DNA from: Ohtaekwangia kribbensis
Lineage (GTDB): Bacteria; Bacteroidota; Bacteroidia; Cytophagales; Cyclobacteriaceae
Reading direction: 5' to 3'
DNA length: 64,000 bases
Assembly: GCF_042676245.1 (NCBI RefSeq)
Contig: NZ_JBHTKA010000007.1
Coordinates: 620,001-684,000, forward strand
Part shown: one piece after another, positions 36,948 through 45,965 of the stretch
How the letters are laid out: every line of letters starts with the position of its first letter
Numbering within the stretch: position 1 is the first letter of the stretch
Translations under genes and position numbers: made by a program
Notes under the pieces: generated by a model
What the model was told of the DNA's origin: nothing
The model's input: only the letters and a program-made list of their open reading frames with translations
Database searches by the model: none

Positions 36948-37850
36948 ATGAAAAATCAAATACTAACAATAGCCCTCGCACTGATCACCTTCGGGTTGAT
37001 ACTCATCTCATCATCGATCGCGAATGCTCAGAGCAACAGTGAATTTACCGTGCCCCTGAGTGATCCGGCAAAGCGAGGTAAACTCAAAGCACATCTTAAT
37101 TTCGGTTCGATCACAGTGAAAGGAACTGCGCGTAAGGATGTACTGGTAAAGTATAAATCTGGTGAGGATAATGATTGTGACGGCTGCGATGATGACGGTG
37201 AAGAGAAAGACAAAGATCATTCGCACAACAAAAATCGTAATAACAATAAGGAGAATAACAGTAGCTCAAAATCCGAGGGGCTTCGCAAGATTGGCGGTGG
37301 CGGTATGGATCTTGAAGTTACCGAGAACAACAACTTTGTAAAAGTGCAGTCTGATTCATGGAATCATAAAGTTGACCTGGAGATTGAAGTGCCTTCCGGT
37401 TTCGATATGGAAGTGCACACCTATAACGATGGCGATCTGATGGTTACCAACGTGCAGGGCGATCTCGAGCTTACCAACTATAACGGGGAGATAACGGCCC
37501 TCAACATTTCCGGAGCGATCGTAGCTACAACATTTAATGGTGAAGTAAAGATAACGTTCGATAAAGTAAAAGAAGGAGCACCAATGTCGTTTACAACATT
37601 TAATGGTGATATAGATCTTACGTTCCCGGCATCGCTGAAGGCTTCGTTCAAAATGAAAACCGAGCAAGGCGAGATCTTTACCGGCTTTGATATGAAGATG
37701 ACCAGTGCCGGTCCGGTGCAGAAGAAAGATGCAAAATCAGGAGTATACCGTGTTACAGTAGACGACTACAAACGAGGTGACGTGAATGGAGGAGGAGCGG
37801 AGATCATGCTGAAGAATCACAACGGTGATATTTACGTTCGCAAGAAATAA
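36948..37850 (+). CDS. DUF4097-family secreted protein with charged insert
   Basis: A 300-residue exported protein (signal peptide ending ANAQ), second DUF4097 gene of the operon. It has the same strand repeats (VHTYNDGDLMVTNVQGDLELTNYNGEITALN in separate blocks) but a ~50-residue insert at ~70-115 that is extremely Asp/Glu/Lys/Asn/His-rich (DDNDCDGCDDDGEE, KDHSHNKNRNN). The acidic and His content of the insert could bind divalent metal; that is speculation. A terminator follows. Confidence 0.9.
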   Translation: MKNQILTIALALITFGLILISSSIANAQSNSEFTVPLSDPAKRGKLKAHLNFGSITVKGTARKDVLVKYKSGEDNDCDGCDDDGEEKDKDHSHNKNRNNNKENNSSSKSEGLRKIGGGGMDLEVTENNNFVKVQSDSWNHKVDLEIEVPSGFDMEVHTYNDGDLMVTNVQGDLELTNYNGEITALNISGAIVATTFNGEVKITFDKVKEGAPMSFTTFNGDIDLTFPASLKASFKMKTEQGEIFTGFDMKMTSAGPVQKKDAKSGVYRVTVDDYKRGDVNGGGAEIMLKNHNGDIYVRKK

Positions 37851-37897
37851 CTACGCACACACAACCATAATGTGAAACAGGGTTGATTGGTTTATTG

Positions 37898-37929
37898 AAA
37901 GCGGTATGACTGTAGTCTGCCGCTTTTTT
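37898..37929 (+). terminator. Intrinsic terminator of the sigma/DUF4097 operon
   Basis: AAAGCGG (37898-37904) pairs with CCGCTTT (37920-37926), with an inner GACT/AGTC stem, followed by TTT. It lies 47 bases after the second DUF4097 stop. Confidence 0.85.
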
Positions 37930-38036
37930 AATGCATTGTATAGCGAGGAGGTTCTGCAAAGTATATTCCGGGTAACCGGTAGTTTTTCGGAATTGTTTTT
38001 TCGACTTTTGGGTTTCAGGAAGTAAATCAGAATAAT

Positions 38037-38510
38037 ATGCCATTACCGGTTGGAACGAAGGCGCCCGATTTTACATTAGGCTCAACGAGTGGGAGAGATT
38101 TTTCGCTGTATCGCGACATGAAGAACAAGCCTTGTATTTTATACTTCTATCCCAAAGATTTTTCAGTAGGTTGTACCAATGAAGCTTGTAGTTTCAGAGA
38201 TACCTTCGAAGTGTTTAAGGAATTGAATATTACAATCATCGGGATCAGCCGTGATTCATTGGAAAGTCACGCCAAGTTCAAGAAGACACTCGCGCTTCCG
38301 TTTGATTTACTTGCTGATGTGGAGGGAAAAGTTTGTCAACTGTACGATACGCAATTGCCGTTTGTACCTTTATTTACCAAGCGCACTACGTATCTGCTGG
38401 ATAAAGACCAGACTATATTAGCGATGTACCAGAATATATTCTCATCGAAGCGGCACATCAAGGCCATGGTAGAGAATGTTACGGCGCCCACGCGGAGGCA
38501 AGCCGTTTAG
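38037..38510 (+). CDS. Peroxiredoxin, BCP/PrxQ-like
   Basis: A 157-residue thioredoxin-fold peroxidase. The peroxidatic cysteine C46 and probable resolving cysteine C51 lie in GCTNEAC, the atypical 2-Cys BCP signature; the catalytic Arg is in the YLLDKDQTILAMY to RHIKAM region. It starts PVGTKAPDFTL as family members do. It reduces peroxides in the cytoplasm with thioredoxin. The stop overlaps the convergent HAD gene's stop by 4 bases. Confidence 0.93.
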   Translation: MPLPVGTKAPDFTLGSTSGRDFSLYRDMKNKPCILYFYPKDFSVGCTNEACSFRDTFEVFKELNITIIGISRDSLESHAKFKKTLALPFDLLADVEGKVCQLYDTQLPFVPLFTKRTTYLLDKDQTILAMYQNIFSSKRHIKAMVENVTAPTRRQAV

Positions 38511-39286
38511 ACTTCCCACCACGGTAACGGAAATTTGATCTCGGTTACAGATGTAACAACCATATCCGGTTTGAAAGCATATTTGATCAGGTCTTCCTTC
38601 TTGGTGATACCGCTGAGAGTAAGTATAGTTTTATAGCCCATCTGAACACCGCCTTGTATATCGGTATCCATGGTATCACCGATCACGGTAGTGTCGGCAG
38701 TTTCAAGTCCTAAGGCTTTACGGGCAGAGCGCATCATTACCGGACCAGGTTTTCCAATCACAAACGCTTTTATACCGGAAGCCTCTTCGATCATTGCAGT
38801 AGTAGCGGCTATACCGAGGTTAGCCCATCCTGCTTTTTTAGGAGAAGGATCGCGGTTGGTAGTAATAAATTTGGCACCGGCCAGAATCATATCTACAGCA
38901 CGCTGCACCATTTCCAGTGTAAAGTTTCTGCCTTCACCCAACACAACAAAATCAGGATCAGTTTCTACCAGCGATATACCGTTTTCATGCAAGCTGGTGA
39001 GTAAGCCTCCTTCACCGAGTACATAGGCAGAACCGTTTGGAATTTGACCGGCCAGAAATTTACCCGTAGCCATCGCACTGGTATAAATATGTTTTTCATC
39101 CACGTTTATACCCAGCTTCTTCAGCTTGCGCACAGCCTCTGTACGTGTACGCTGACTGTTGTTTGTCATAAACATGAAGGGTATATCTTTTTTAAGTAAC
39201 ATGGCTATAAATTCGTCAGCCCCCGGTATAAGTATATCGCCACCGTATACAACACCATCCATGTCAATGAGTAAGCCTTTTGCCAT
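38507..39286 (-). CDS. HAD-superfamily phosphatase, NagD/PGP type
   Basis: A 259-residue HAD type IIA hydrolase. Motif I is DMDGVVYGGD (nucleophile and acid Asp), motif II MTNNSQR, motif III Lys in GKPGP and motif IV GDTMDTD. Such enzymes dephosphorylate small phospho-metabolites (NMP, phosphoglycolate, sugar phosphates). I start it at the ATG at 39286, giving MAKGLLIDMDG; an ATG eight codons upstream lacks family similarity. It is a single gene on the minus strand, 185 bases beyond the LacI stop. Confidence 0.92.
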   Translation of the reverse strand: MAKGLLIDMDGVVYGGDILIPGADEFIAMLLKKDIPFMFMTNNSQRTRTEAVRKLKKLGINVDEKHIYTSAMATGKFLAGQIPNGSAYVLGEGGLLTSLHENGISLVETDPDFVVLGEGRNFTLEMVQRAVDMILAGAKFITTNRDPSPKKAGWANLGIAATTAMIEEASGIKAFVIGKPGPVMMRSARKALGLETADTTVIGDTMDTDIQGGVQMGYKTILTLSGITKKEDLIKYAFKPDMVVTSVTEIKFPLPWWEV

Positions 39287-39315
39287 TTTAGTAGAGTAAG
39301 TTATAGTCAAATATA

Positions 39316-39357
39316 GTTAACGGTTAATAGTTATCCGTCATTCGTTAACAGTTATCC
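39316..39357. repeat. GTTA-heptad array
   Basis: Six consecutive in-phase 7-base units beginning at 39316 (GTTAACG, GTTAATA, and so on; the fourth starts GTC). There is no facing arm here. Confidence 0.85.
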
Positions 39358-39410
39358 GAAAAAAAACAATTACACAACGCACACGAAGAAATTATAGTAT
39401 ACTCCGCTAA

Positions 39411-39480
39411 CATCAACACCTGAACACACCAACACCTCAACACAACAAACACACGTACTTACGTAAACACCTAAACACGT
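39411..39480. repeat. AACAC-octad array
   Basis: 8-base units ending AACAC (CTGAACAC at 39420, ACCAACAC at 39428, CTCAACAC at 39436), a 9-base unit, a gap, and a last unit CTAAACAC at 39471. Its first three bases are the complement of the lacI stop codon, so the array runs into the end of that gene. Confidence 0.75.
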
Positions 39481-40490
39481 CTCGTGCTGTTTCGCACAAT
39501 CAACTCCGTAGGCAAGATCTTTGTAATCGGCTTAAACTCCTGTTTGTTCTCCACTTGCTGGATAAAGAGTTTGGCAGCGGTTTGTCCCATCTGGTAAGCG
39601 GGTTGTGCCACCGTGGTAAGTGAAGGTTCGATGAACTGCGATACCGGTTCGTTGGTAAATCCTACGAGCGATATTTCATCGGGTATACGAACGCCTTTTT
39701 CTTTTAGCACCTGCATGGCAAGTATGGCGACCGGATCATTCATGCAAAATATAGCATCGGGTCGCTGCGGTAAATCCAGGAGCTTGTGTGTAGCTGCGGT
39801 AGGATCGGTATGCAGATCTTTACAATGAATGATCAGCTCTTCATCAAGTTCTACATTGTAGTTACGTATAGCATCGCGGTAGCCACGTAAGCGCTGATCA
39901 CTTACATAAAGTGTTTCAGGTCCGCCAATGAAAGCGATGCGTTTACAGCCTGTGCGTATCAAATGTTCAGCAGCTTTAAAGCCACCGTTATAATCATCTA
40001 CTACAACTTTAGAAACATCGAGCTCGCTGGTGATACGGTCGAACAACACTATCGGTATTTGCTTGGCCAGTAAATGTTCGAGGTGCTCTACATTTTTAGT
40101 CTGACTTGACAGCGATATCAGTAATCCGTCCACGCGGTTCGATACCAGCATGTGTATATTTGATTTCTCCGTTCGCAGCGATTCCATCGACTGACAGATC
40201 ATAATGCTATAGTCGTGCTTCGCTGCATACTCCTGTATACCACTGATGGTAGAGGAGAAGAAATGCATGGCAATCTCCGGTACAACCACACCAATGGTGT
40301 TTGTCTTTTTAATGCGGAGACTTTGTGCTACACGATTAGGTTCATAGTGTAATTGTTTGGCAAGTTCGAGTACAGCTTTTTTGGTTTCAGGATTTACATC
40401 CGGAGCATTGCGAAGAGCGCGCGAAACAGTTGAGATGGAAATGTTGAGTTTGATAGCAAGGTCGCGGATGGTAGCCTGAGGGTTCTTCAT
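39471..40490 (-). CDS. LacI-family transcriptional repressor
   Basis: A 339-residue LacI/GalR regulator. The helix-turn-helix and hinge are at 5-60 (ATIRDLAIKLNISISTVSRALRNAPDV; HYEPNRVAQSLR); the rest is a periplasmic-binding-protein-like effector domain (TNTIGVVVPEI, VDGLLISLS, RIAFIGGPETL, PDAIFCMNDPVAILAM). It is divergent from the ECF sigma/FecR/SusCD locus. A 20-base operator candidate lies in the shared intergenic region and again before galK, so it probably represses both in the absence of a sugar (galactose or arabinose-type ligand; inference). Confidence 0.93.
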   Translation of the reverse strand: MKNPQATIRDLAIKLNISISTVSRALRNAPDVNPETKKAVLELAKQLHYEPNRVAQSLRIKKTNTIGVVVPEIAMHFFSSTISGIQEYAAKHDYSIMICQSMESLRTEKSNIHMLVSNRVDGLLISLSSQTKNVEHLEHLLAKQIPIVLFDRITSELDVSKVVVDDYNGGFKAAEHLIRTGCKRIAFIGGPETLYVSDQRLRGYRDAIRNYNVELDEELIIHCKDLHTDPTAATHKLLDLPQRPDAIFCMNDPVAILAMQVLKEKGVRIPDEISLVGFTNEPVSQFIEPSLTTVAQPAYQMGQTAAKLFIQQVENKQEFKPITKILPTELIVRNSTRRV

Positions 40491-40568
40491 TTCAGAAAAT
40501 CACGGAAATAGCTCAATAGTACAAGGTCGGTCGATAATATCAAAACGATTTATCGCCCTGAAGTAACA

Positions 40569-40586
40569 AACGATTTCTGAAATATT
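40569..40586. promoter_or_regulatory. Degenerate LacI-type operator candidate
   Basis: AACGATTTCTGAAATATT resembles the reverse complement of the 40621 site (AACGATTCCGGAAACGAT) at 13 of 18 positions. It is weak on its own; its position in the lacI-sigma intergenic region makes it worth noting. Confidence 0.3.
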
Positions 40587-40620
40587 ATTCTGAAAATAAA
40601 TATAATTTCAGTGTTGAGAT

Positions 40621-40640
40621 CGTTTCCGGAATCGTTATTT
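40621..40640. promoter_or_regulatory. LacI-type operator candidate, site 1
   Basis: CGTTTCCGGAATCGTTATTT: an imperfect palindrome around a central CCGG with ACGATT/AATCGT arms, typical of LacI-family operators. It lies between the divergent lacI gene and the ECF sigma gene. The same sequence with one change occurs at 56660-56679. Confidence 0.7.
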
Positions 40641-40748
40641 TTAAAATAATATTTCGTGAAGGGATGGCAATTGAAACATTTCGATTACTTCGCCTGTGAT
40701 AAAAGTTTGTGCAGATATCGAACCCAAACCCTTTGCTGCCACCAAACT

Positions 40749-41318
40749 ATGCATGCGGAAAAAGACGATCAGGTACTTTTTGACTTAATATGCCAGGGCG
40801 ATCAGCGCGCTTTCTCCGTCTTGTTCGATCGGCATTGGAAGCGATTATACCACGCTGCCTATCGCGTGCTGGAAGATGAAACCGTTGCTAAAGATGTAGT
40901 ACAAGACGTACTCATCTCGCTGTGGGAGAAAGGTCGCGACCGAAATATACTCAACATACAGGCGTATCTATACCAGGCTGTAAAGCTTCAATGCTTTATG
41001 CACCTGCGCTCCGGGGCTATATCTAAAAAGCACCTCGAACACATTAACCTTGTAGCAACAACCAACGACACGGAAGAAGCACTTCACGCTGCTGAACTGC
41101 AGTCCGTGCTCGAAGAAGGCATGGCTACACTTCCCGAAAAGTGTCGTGAGATTTTTTACCTGAGTCGGTTTGAGTTACTGCCCAATAAAAAAATTGCCGA
41201 GCAACTTCACATCTCGCCCAAGACGGTCGAGAATCAAATCACCAAAGCCTTGCGTACGCTTCGTCTTTCCATCGACAAGCTGGTGATGCTCACAGCCTTC
41301 ATACTCGACAACTTCTGA
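40749..41318 (+). CDS. ECF sigma factor of the PUL (FecI-like, Bacteroidetes expansion family)
   Basis: A 189-residue sigma factor. Region 2: AFSVLFDRHWKRLYHAAYRVLEDETVAKDVVQDVLISLWEK (as landmark blocks), region 4: LPEKCREIFYLSRFELLPNKKIAEQLHISPKTVENQI. I chose the ATG at 40749; upstream in-frame sequence to 40656 looks like leader. It is followed by FecR and an STN-domain SusC, so it is the cell-surface-signalling sigma factor of this locus: substrate binding at SusC would act through FecR to release it. Confidence 0.93.
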   Translation: MHAEKDDQVLFDLICQGDQRAFSVLFDRHWKRLYHAAYRVLEDETVAKDVVQDVLISLWEKGRDRNILNIQAYLYQAVKLQCFMHLRSGAISKKHLEHINLVATTNDTEEALHAAELQSVLEEGMATLPEKCREIFYLSRFELLPNKKIAEQLHISPKTVENQITKALRTLRLSIDKLVMLTAFILDNF

Positions 41319-41392
41319 TTTTTCATTGTCCGAAAATTTTTTCTGATCGCACGTAGGGGATCACACAATCGTGTGCAACTACCGTTTAGATC

Positions 41393-42406
41393 ATGAAAAT
41401 AGACGAACACCAATTCCGGAAACTACTCGATGCCTACATCAACGGCACGGCATCGCCCGCGGACAAACAACTGCTGGACGAATTCTTTGAATCGTATCCG
41501 GAAGCTGAGCAACGCGTGTCTCAACGAGATGAAAGCATCAAGCACGAATTGTGGATGCAGCTTTCCGAAAAACTGCAGGAGCCGCAACGGGCAAGTGCGA
41601 AACGCTATACCTTGTCACCCTGGTATTCAGTGGCAGCGGCACTGGCGTTGTTCATGGCGACTTTCTATTTCCTGATCTACAAAAAACAGGATGATGTGGT
41701 GAAACCTGAAGTGATTGCCGTGAAGCAGCAGACGGTGCAGACATCACGTGGACAAAAGTTAAAGATCGATCTGCTGGACGGCACACAGGTAATTCTCAAC
41801 GCCAACAGTACACTTACCTTCCCGGAACAATTTACCGCAGCAACCCGCGAAGTATATCTTGAAGGCGAAGCATACTTCCAGGTAGCACATGATACATCCA
41901 AACCATTTATAGTTCACACAGCTTCTGCGAACACAACTGTACTCGGCACATCGTTCAATGTGCGTACATCGCCTGATAAAATTACTGAGATAACATTGGT
42001 GGAAGGTAAAGTAAATGTAGGCTCGCGCCTGCATACCGCGCAGGTAAAAGATGTTATACTTGAACCGTATCAACAAGCTATTGTTACCAGTGGCAACAAA
42101 GCCATCAGCAAGAAGAAAGTAGATGTACAGGCTTTTGTAGACTGGAAAGACAACGTTCTGCACTTCGAGAACATTACACTGGCAGAAGCCGTGGAGCAAC
42201 TGGAGTCATGGTACAAAGTTGATATAACCTTTCAGAATCCTGCGCTTGGCAACTGCATCATTAATGCTACCTACAAGCAAGAGTCCTTGCCGAATATCCT
42301 GAAAAGTTTAGAGTATATGCTCAAGATAACCTGCACGCAGAAAGGTAACAGCGTGATCATGCAGGGCAAAGGATGCGACATCAAACCCAAACAAAGCAAT
42401 ATATGA
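41393..42406 (+). CDS. FecR-family anti-sigma factor
   Basis: A 337-residue inner-membrane protein: cytoplasmic N-terminus (~1-75), a transmembrane segment (~80-98, PWYSVAAALALFMATFYFLI), the FecR domain (~115-235, with QKLKIDLLDGTQVILNANSTLTFPEQF) and a C-terminal DUF4974/STN-like domain (ENITLAEAVEQLESWYKVDI). It binds the upstream sigma factor and receives the signal from the STN domain of the SusC-like receptor encoded next. Confidence 0.95.
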   Translation: MKIDEHQFRKLLDAYINGTASPADKQLLDEFFESYPEAEQRVSQRDESIKHELWMQLSEKLQEPQRASAKRYTLSPWYSVAAALALFMATFYFLIYKKQDDVVKPEVIAVKQQTVQTSRGQKLKIDLLDGTQVILNANSTLTFPEQFTAATREVYLEGEAYFQVAHDTSKPFIVHTASANTTVLGTSFNVRTSPDKITEITLVEGKVNVGSRLHTAQVKDVILEPYQQAIVTSGNKAISKKKVDVQAFVDWKDNVLHFENITLAEAVEQLESWYKVDITFQNPALGNCIINATYKQESLPNILKSLEYMLKITCTQKGNSVIMQGKGCDIKPKQSNI

Positions 42407-42444
42407 CTGAAACAATACGATTGAATCCTCCTTAGGGATACGGA

Positions 42445-42511
42445 CTCTCAATCAACTTGAGAGAAAAGATAGTCCGGGTACTAACATTTTGGCCGATGCT
42501 TCCCCGGACTA
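42445..42511 (+). promoter_or_regulatory. Structured leader of the susC-like transcript
   Basis: Two stems in the 148-base gap before susC: CTCTCAA (42445-42451) with TTGAGAG (42457-42463), 5-base loop; and TAGTCCGGG (42470-42478) with CCCGGACTA (42503-42511), both perfect. No T tract follows either, so they are not plain terminators; they may be an mRNA leader or attenuator structure. Confidence 0.55.
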
Positions 42512-42554
42512 CAGCCTGAGAATTAGTTGATAAAACTCAAACCTTAACAAACCT

Positions 42555-45500
42555 ATGAAATTTTTACGTAAGCTGTTCATGCTTATATCGAAGTACACAT
42601 TGCGCCTTTTTATCATACAGGTAATTTGTATGAACCTTGGCTTTGCAGCGTCTACCAACAGCCAGAGCCTGGATAAGATCAAAGTTTCGCTTTCGCTGGA
42701 AGATGCCTCGCTATCGACCATATTCCAGGAGCTGGAAGCGAAAACAAAATTCGTATTTGCTTATTCAGCACAACTGGAGTTAGACAAGTCGTTCGACCTG
42801 CACTATAAAGACGCATCGCTGCGCCAGGTGCTGGAAGATCTTTCCGGTAAAGCATCCATCGAATTCAAACGCATCAACAAAACTATTTCCGTTACTGCCA
42901 AGGCAGAACGCAAGCCTCAACCAGTCGCGGTAGCGATACAGGTTTCCGGTTCGGTGAAAGATGAAGGAGGTGAAGCGCTGCCAGGGGTAAACGTGATGGA
43001 GAAAGGGACATCCAACGGTACGTCTACTGATTCCAACGGAAGCTTTTCGCTTCAGGTAGCAGGCGAGAACAGCGTGCTCGTCTTTTCATTCATCGGGTAT
43101 AAATCACAGGAAGTCCGCGTAGGTACACAAACAAATATACCGGTGCAATTGCTGCAAGATGTAACAACCATGCAGGAGATTGTGGTGATCGGCTATGGTG
43201 AGCAGGAGAAGAAAGATCTTACCGGTGCGGTGTCTGTTATTGATAACAAAGACATGGCGAAAGTTCAGGCAACAACGGTTGCTGAAGCCATGCAAGGACT
43301 TGCTGCCGGGGTAAATATACGCAACAGCGGTCGTGCCGGAAGTGAATCAACAATCGAGATACGCGGTCTCGGAAACTTTTCGAACAACCAGCCGCTCTAT
43401 GTTATTGACGGAGTGCCTACCATTGCCACACGTGATTTCAACGCGGCCGATGTAGAGTCTATCCAGATTCTGAAAGATGCATCCGCTGCTGCTATATATG
43501 GATCACGTGCCGCGAACGGTGTGATTATCATCACGACCAAGAAAGGAAAACCAGGACCACTGAAAGTTGATTTCTCCGGACGTTACGGAGTGCAGACTTT
43601 GCCGAAGTATGAATTTATGAGTGCGGCAGATTTCAAGAAATATAACACGATGGCTTATCGCGAAGCCATTGAAGTAGAAAAATTTCCGTGGGTGATCGAC
43701 CAGGGCTATCAGCAATTTCCCGAAGGTATAGATACCGATTGGCAGAGTGAGACCTTCCGCACAGCACAAACGCACGACTATAACTTGACTTTCTCCGGAG
43801 GTAATGAATTCGGTACATATTTAGTATCCGGAAATTACTTTGGTAACACCGGTACAAGTATAGGGTCATCGTTCGATCGCTATAGCTTCCGCGTGAACAC
43901 CGAAGGCAAGCGTGGTATATTTAAGATCGGAGAGAACCTTTCTATTTCGCATGGTCAGTCAGATGATCTGATCACCAATCCGTTCTGGGACATGTTACGC
44001 ATGTTACCAACCATACCGGTGCATGACCCCACACACCCGGGAGGTTTCGGTTACGGTGATGAAGCCGCTGCACGTACGTTCGGAGTAAACCCGATTGCAC
44101 GTGAATCGCTGGAAGAAACAACCAACCAGAACCTGCGCCTGCGCGGAAATGCTTACGCAGAACTTAGCTTTCTGAAAGGTGTGTTGAAATATAGGGTTAA
44201 CGCAGGTCTTGAAGCCAGCAACGAAAACTATAAATATATCCGCAAGGTCGGTAACTGGACATTGAACCAGCCATTCGATCCATCGGCTGTAAATGAATAT
44301 CGGGGAGAATATGTATCAACCTTGATAGAGAATACAGTTCACCTGAACAAAGATATAGGGAAGCATCACATCGATGCCGTAGCCGGTACAACCTTCCAGC
44401 GCCAGAAGTATGATCGCATCTCCGGCACGAAACGCAACCTGGTTGAAGTCGGTGGCAGGTATTATGATGTACTCGATGCAGGAACAACCAATCCGGAAGC
44501 AGGTGGTTTTAATAATGAAGATGCACTCATCTCATACCTCGGCCGGTTTAACTATTCGTACGATGAAAAATATTACCTGACCGGTACCGTGCGCAGAGAT
44601 GGATCGTCACGTTTCGCGAAGAATAATCGCTGGGGGAATTTCCCTTCGGTAAGTGCTGCATGGCGTATCAGCGGAGAAGACTTTTTCAATGTTCCGTTTA
44701 TAGATGATCTGAAGATTCGCGCAAACTATGGCGAGCTGGGTAACTCCAGTATAGGACGTACGGTTGGATACGGAGGAAGCTTCTACGGTTCTTCAATCTA
44801 TAACATCGGTAACTGGGATTACCTGGCACTGCTCAATTCTTCCGTTATCGCTACACTAGGTCGCGATCAGCACATTGTGAATGGCGCTACACAGGTAAAA
44901 CTGGCAAACGCAGATCTTCGCTGGGAAACCAAAGAAGTTGTAAACATCGGAACAGATATAGCGCTCTTCAACAACAAGCTAGCTTTTACGATGGAGTATT
45001 TTGTAGCAACCACGAGAGATGTACTGACGGCAATGCCTATATTATTATCTACCGGTAATGATGGCGGTGACCCGTTCGTTAACGCAGCCAGTATACGCAA
45101 CAAAGGTATAGAGATCTCTACCACCTGGAAAGAACAACGTGCAAGCGGACTCCGCTATAGTGTAACCGCTAATTTTTCTACCGTGCGAAACGAAGTGCTG
45201 GAGTTAGGGTATGGTAACGAGGAGATACTAAGTGGTATAACAAAAACGGAGATCGGTGAACCGATCGGTATGTTCTACCTGCGCAAGACCGATGGTATAT
45301 TTCGCAGTGAAGAAGAAGTACTCGCACACGTAAACTCAACTGGTAAAGTTATTCAGCCGAATGCCAAGCCTGGTGATATTCGTTATGTAGACTTTGATGA
45401 CAACGGAGAGATCAACGATGCCGATCGCCAGATCGTAGGCAACCCGTGGCCTAAATTTGATCTGGGCCTTGTATTGAATGTAGAGTATAAAAACTTCGAT

Positions 45501-45947
45501 CTGTCAACCTTATGGTACGGATCATTCGGACAGAAAGTATATAACGGTTCACGCGCTGCGGTAGAACGCTTCGATGATAACTCAAACTACTTCGTATTTG
45601 AAGAAGGCAGCGAGCCATTCCAGGAAAATCCAAACAGCGATTTCCCAAGATTACTCTACGGTGATGATCGTAACTCGCGCGGAGACACAGACCGCTGGCT
45701 GGAGAACGGTTCATACTTCCGACTGCGCAATGTTACACTCGGCTATAATTTCCCGAAAGCACTAACGGAGCGCGTTAAACTCAACAGTGCACGCATCTAT
45801 GTTACAGGACAAAACCTGTTAACGTTCACAAAATATACCGGTCTTGATCCTGACTTTACGGCACCAGATATATGGCGCAGAGGTCACGATGAAGTGCGTT
45901 ACCCGAATGCAAAAACTTTCCTGGTAGGTCTCCAATTTAATTTCTGA
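42555..45947 (+). CDS. SusC-like TonB-dependent outer-membrane receptor with STN domain
   Basis: An 1130-residue outer-membrane transporter. In order: long signal region, STN domain (~45-115, LEDASLSTIFQELEAKTKFVFAYS), CarboxypepD_reg-like domain (~130-210, VSGSVKDEGGEALPGVNV), TonB box/plug (EIVVIGYGEQEKKDLTGAVSVI; plug ~220-340 with PLYVIDGVPT), then the beta-barrel ending in VGLQFNF. The STN domain marks it as a signalling transducer for the adjacent sigma/FecR pair. It imports an oligosaccharide together with the SusD lipoprotein encoded 18 bases downstream. Confidence 0.96.
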   Translation: MKFLRKLFMLISKYTLRLFIIQVICMNLGFAASTNSQSLDKIKVSLSLEDASLSTIFQELEAKTKFVFAYSAQLELDKSFDLHYKDASLRQVLEDLSGKASIEFKRINKTISVTAKAERKPQPVAVAIQVSGSVKDEGGEALPGVNVMEKGTSNGTSTDSNGSFSLQVAGENSVLVFSFIGYKSQEVRVGTQTNIPVQLLQDVTTMQEIVVIGYGEQEKKDLTGAVSVIDNKDMAKVQATTVAEAMQGLAAGVNIRNSGRAGSESTIEIRGLGNFSNNQPLYVIDGVPTIATRDFNAADVESIQILKDASAAAIYGSRAANGVIIITTKKGKPGPLKVDFSGRYGVQTLPKYEFMSAADFKKYNTMAYREAIEVEKFPWVIDQGYQQFPEGIDTDWQSETFRTAQTHDYNLTFSGGNEFGTYLVSGNYFGNTGTSIGSSFDRYSFRVNTEGKRGIFKIGENLSISHGQSDDLITNPFWDMLRMLPTIPVHDPTHPGGFGYGDEAAARTFGVNPIARESLEETTNQNLRLRGNAYAELSFLKGVLKYRVNAGLEASNENYKYIRKVGNWTLNQPFDPSAVNEYRGEYVSTLIENTVHLNKDIGKHHIDAVAGTTFQRQKYDRISGTKRNLVEVGGRYYDVLDAGTTNPEAGGFNNEDALISYLGRFNYSYDEKYYLTGTVRRDGSSRFAKNNRWGNFPSVSAAWRISGEDFFNVPFIDDLKIRANYGELGNSSIGRTVGYGGSFYGSSIYNIGNWDYLALLNSSVIATLGRDQHIVNGATQVKLANADLRWETKEVVNIGTDIALFNNKLAFTMEYFVATTRDVLTAMPILLSTGNDGGDPFVNAASIRNKGIEISTTWKEQRASGLRYSVTANFSTVRNEVLELGYGNEEILSGITKTEIGEPIGMFYLRKTDGIFRSEEEVLAHVNSTGKVIQPNAKPGDIRYVDFDDNGEINDADRQIVGNPWPKFDLGLVLNVEYKNFDLSTLWYGSFGQKVYNGSRAAVERFDDNSNYFVFEEGSEPFQENPNSDFPRLLYGDDRNSRGDTDRWLENGSYFRLRNVTLGYNFPKALTERVKLNSARIYVTGQNLLTFTKYTGLDPDFTAPDIWRRGHDEVRYPNAKTFLVGLQFNF

Positions 45948-45965
45948 TTCTAAAGACAATCTGCT

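Noticed and set aside
39316..39480. Direct-repeat arrays as a CRISPR
   Set aside because: Units are 7-8 bases with no unique spacers and no cas genes; a CRISPR needs ~25-40-base identical repeats.
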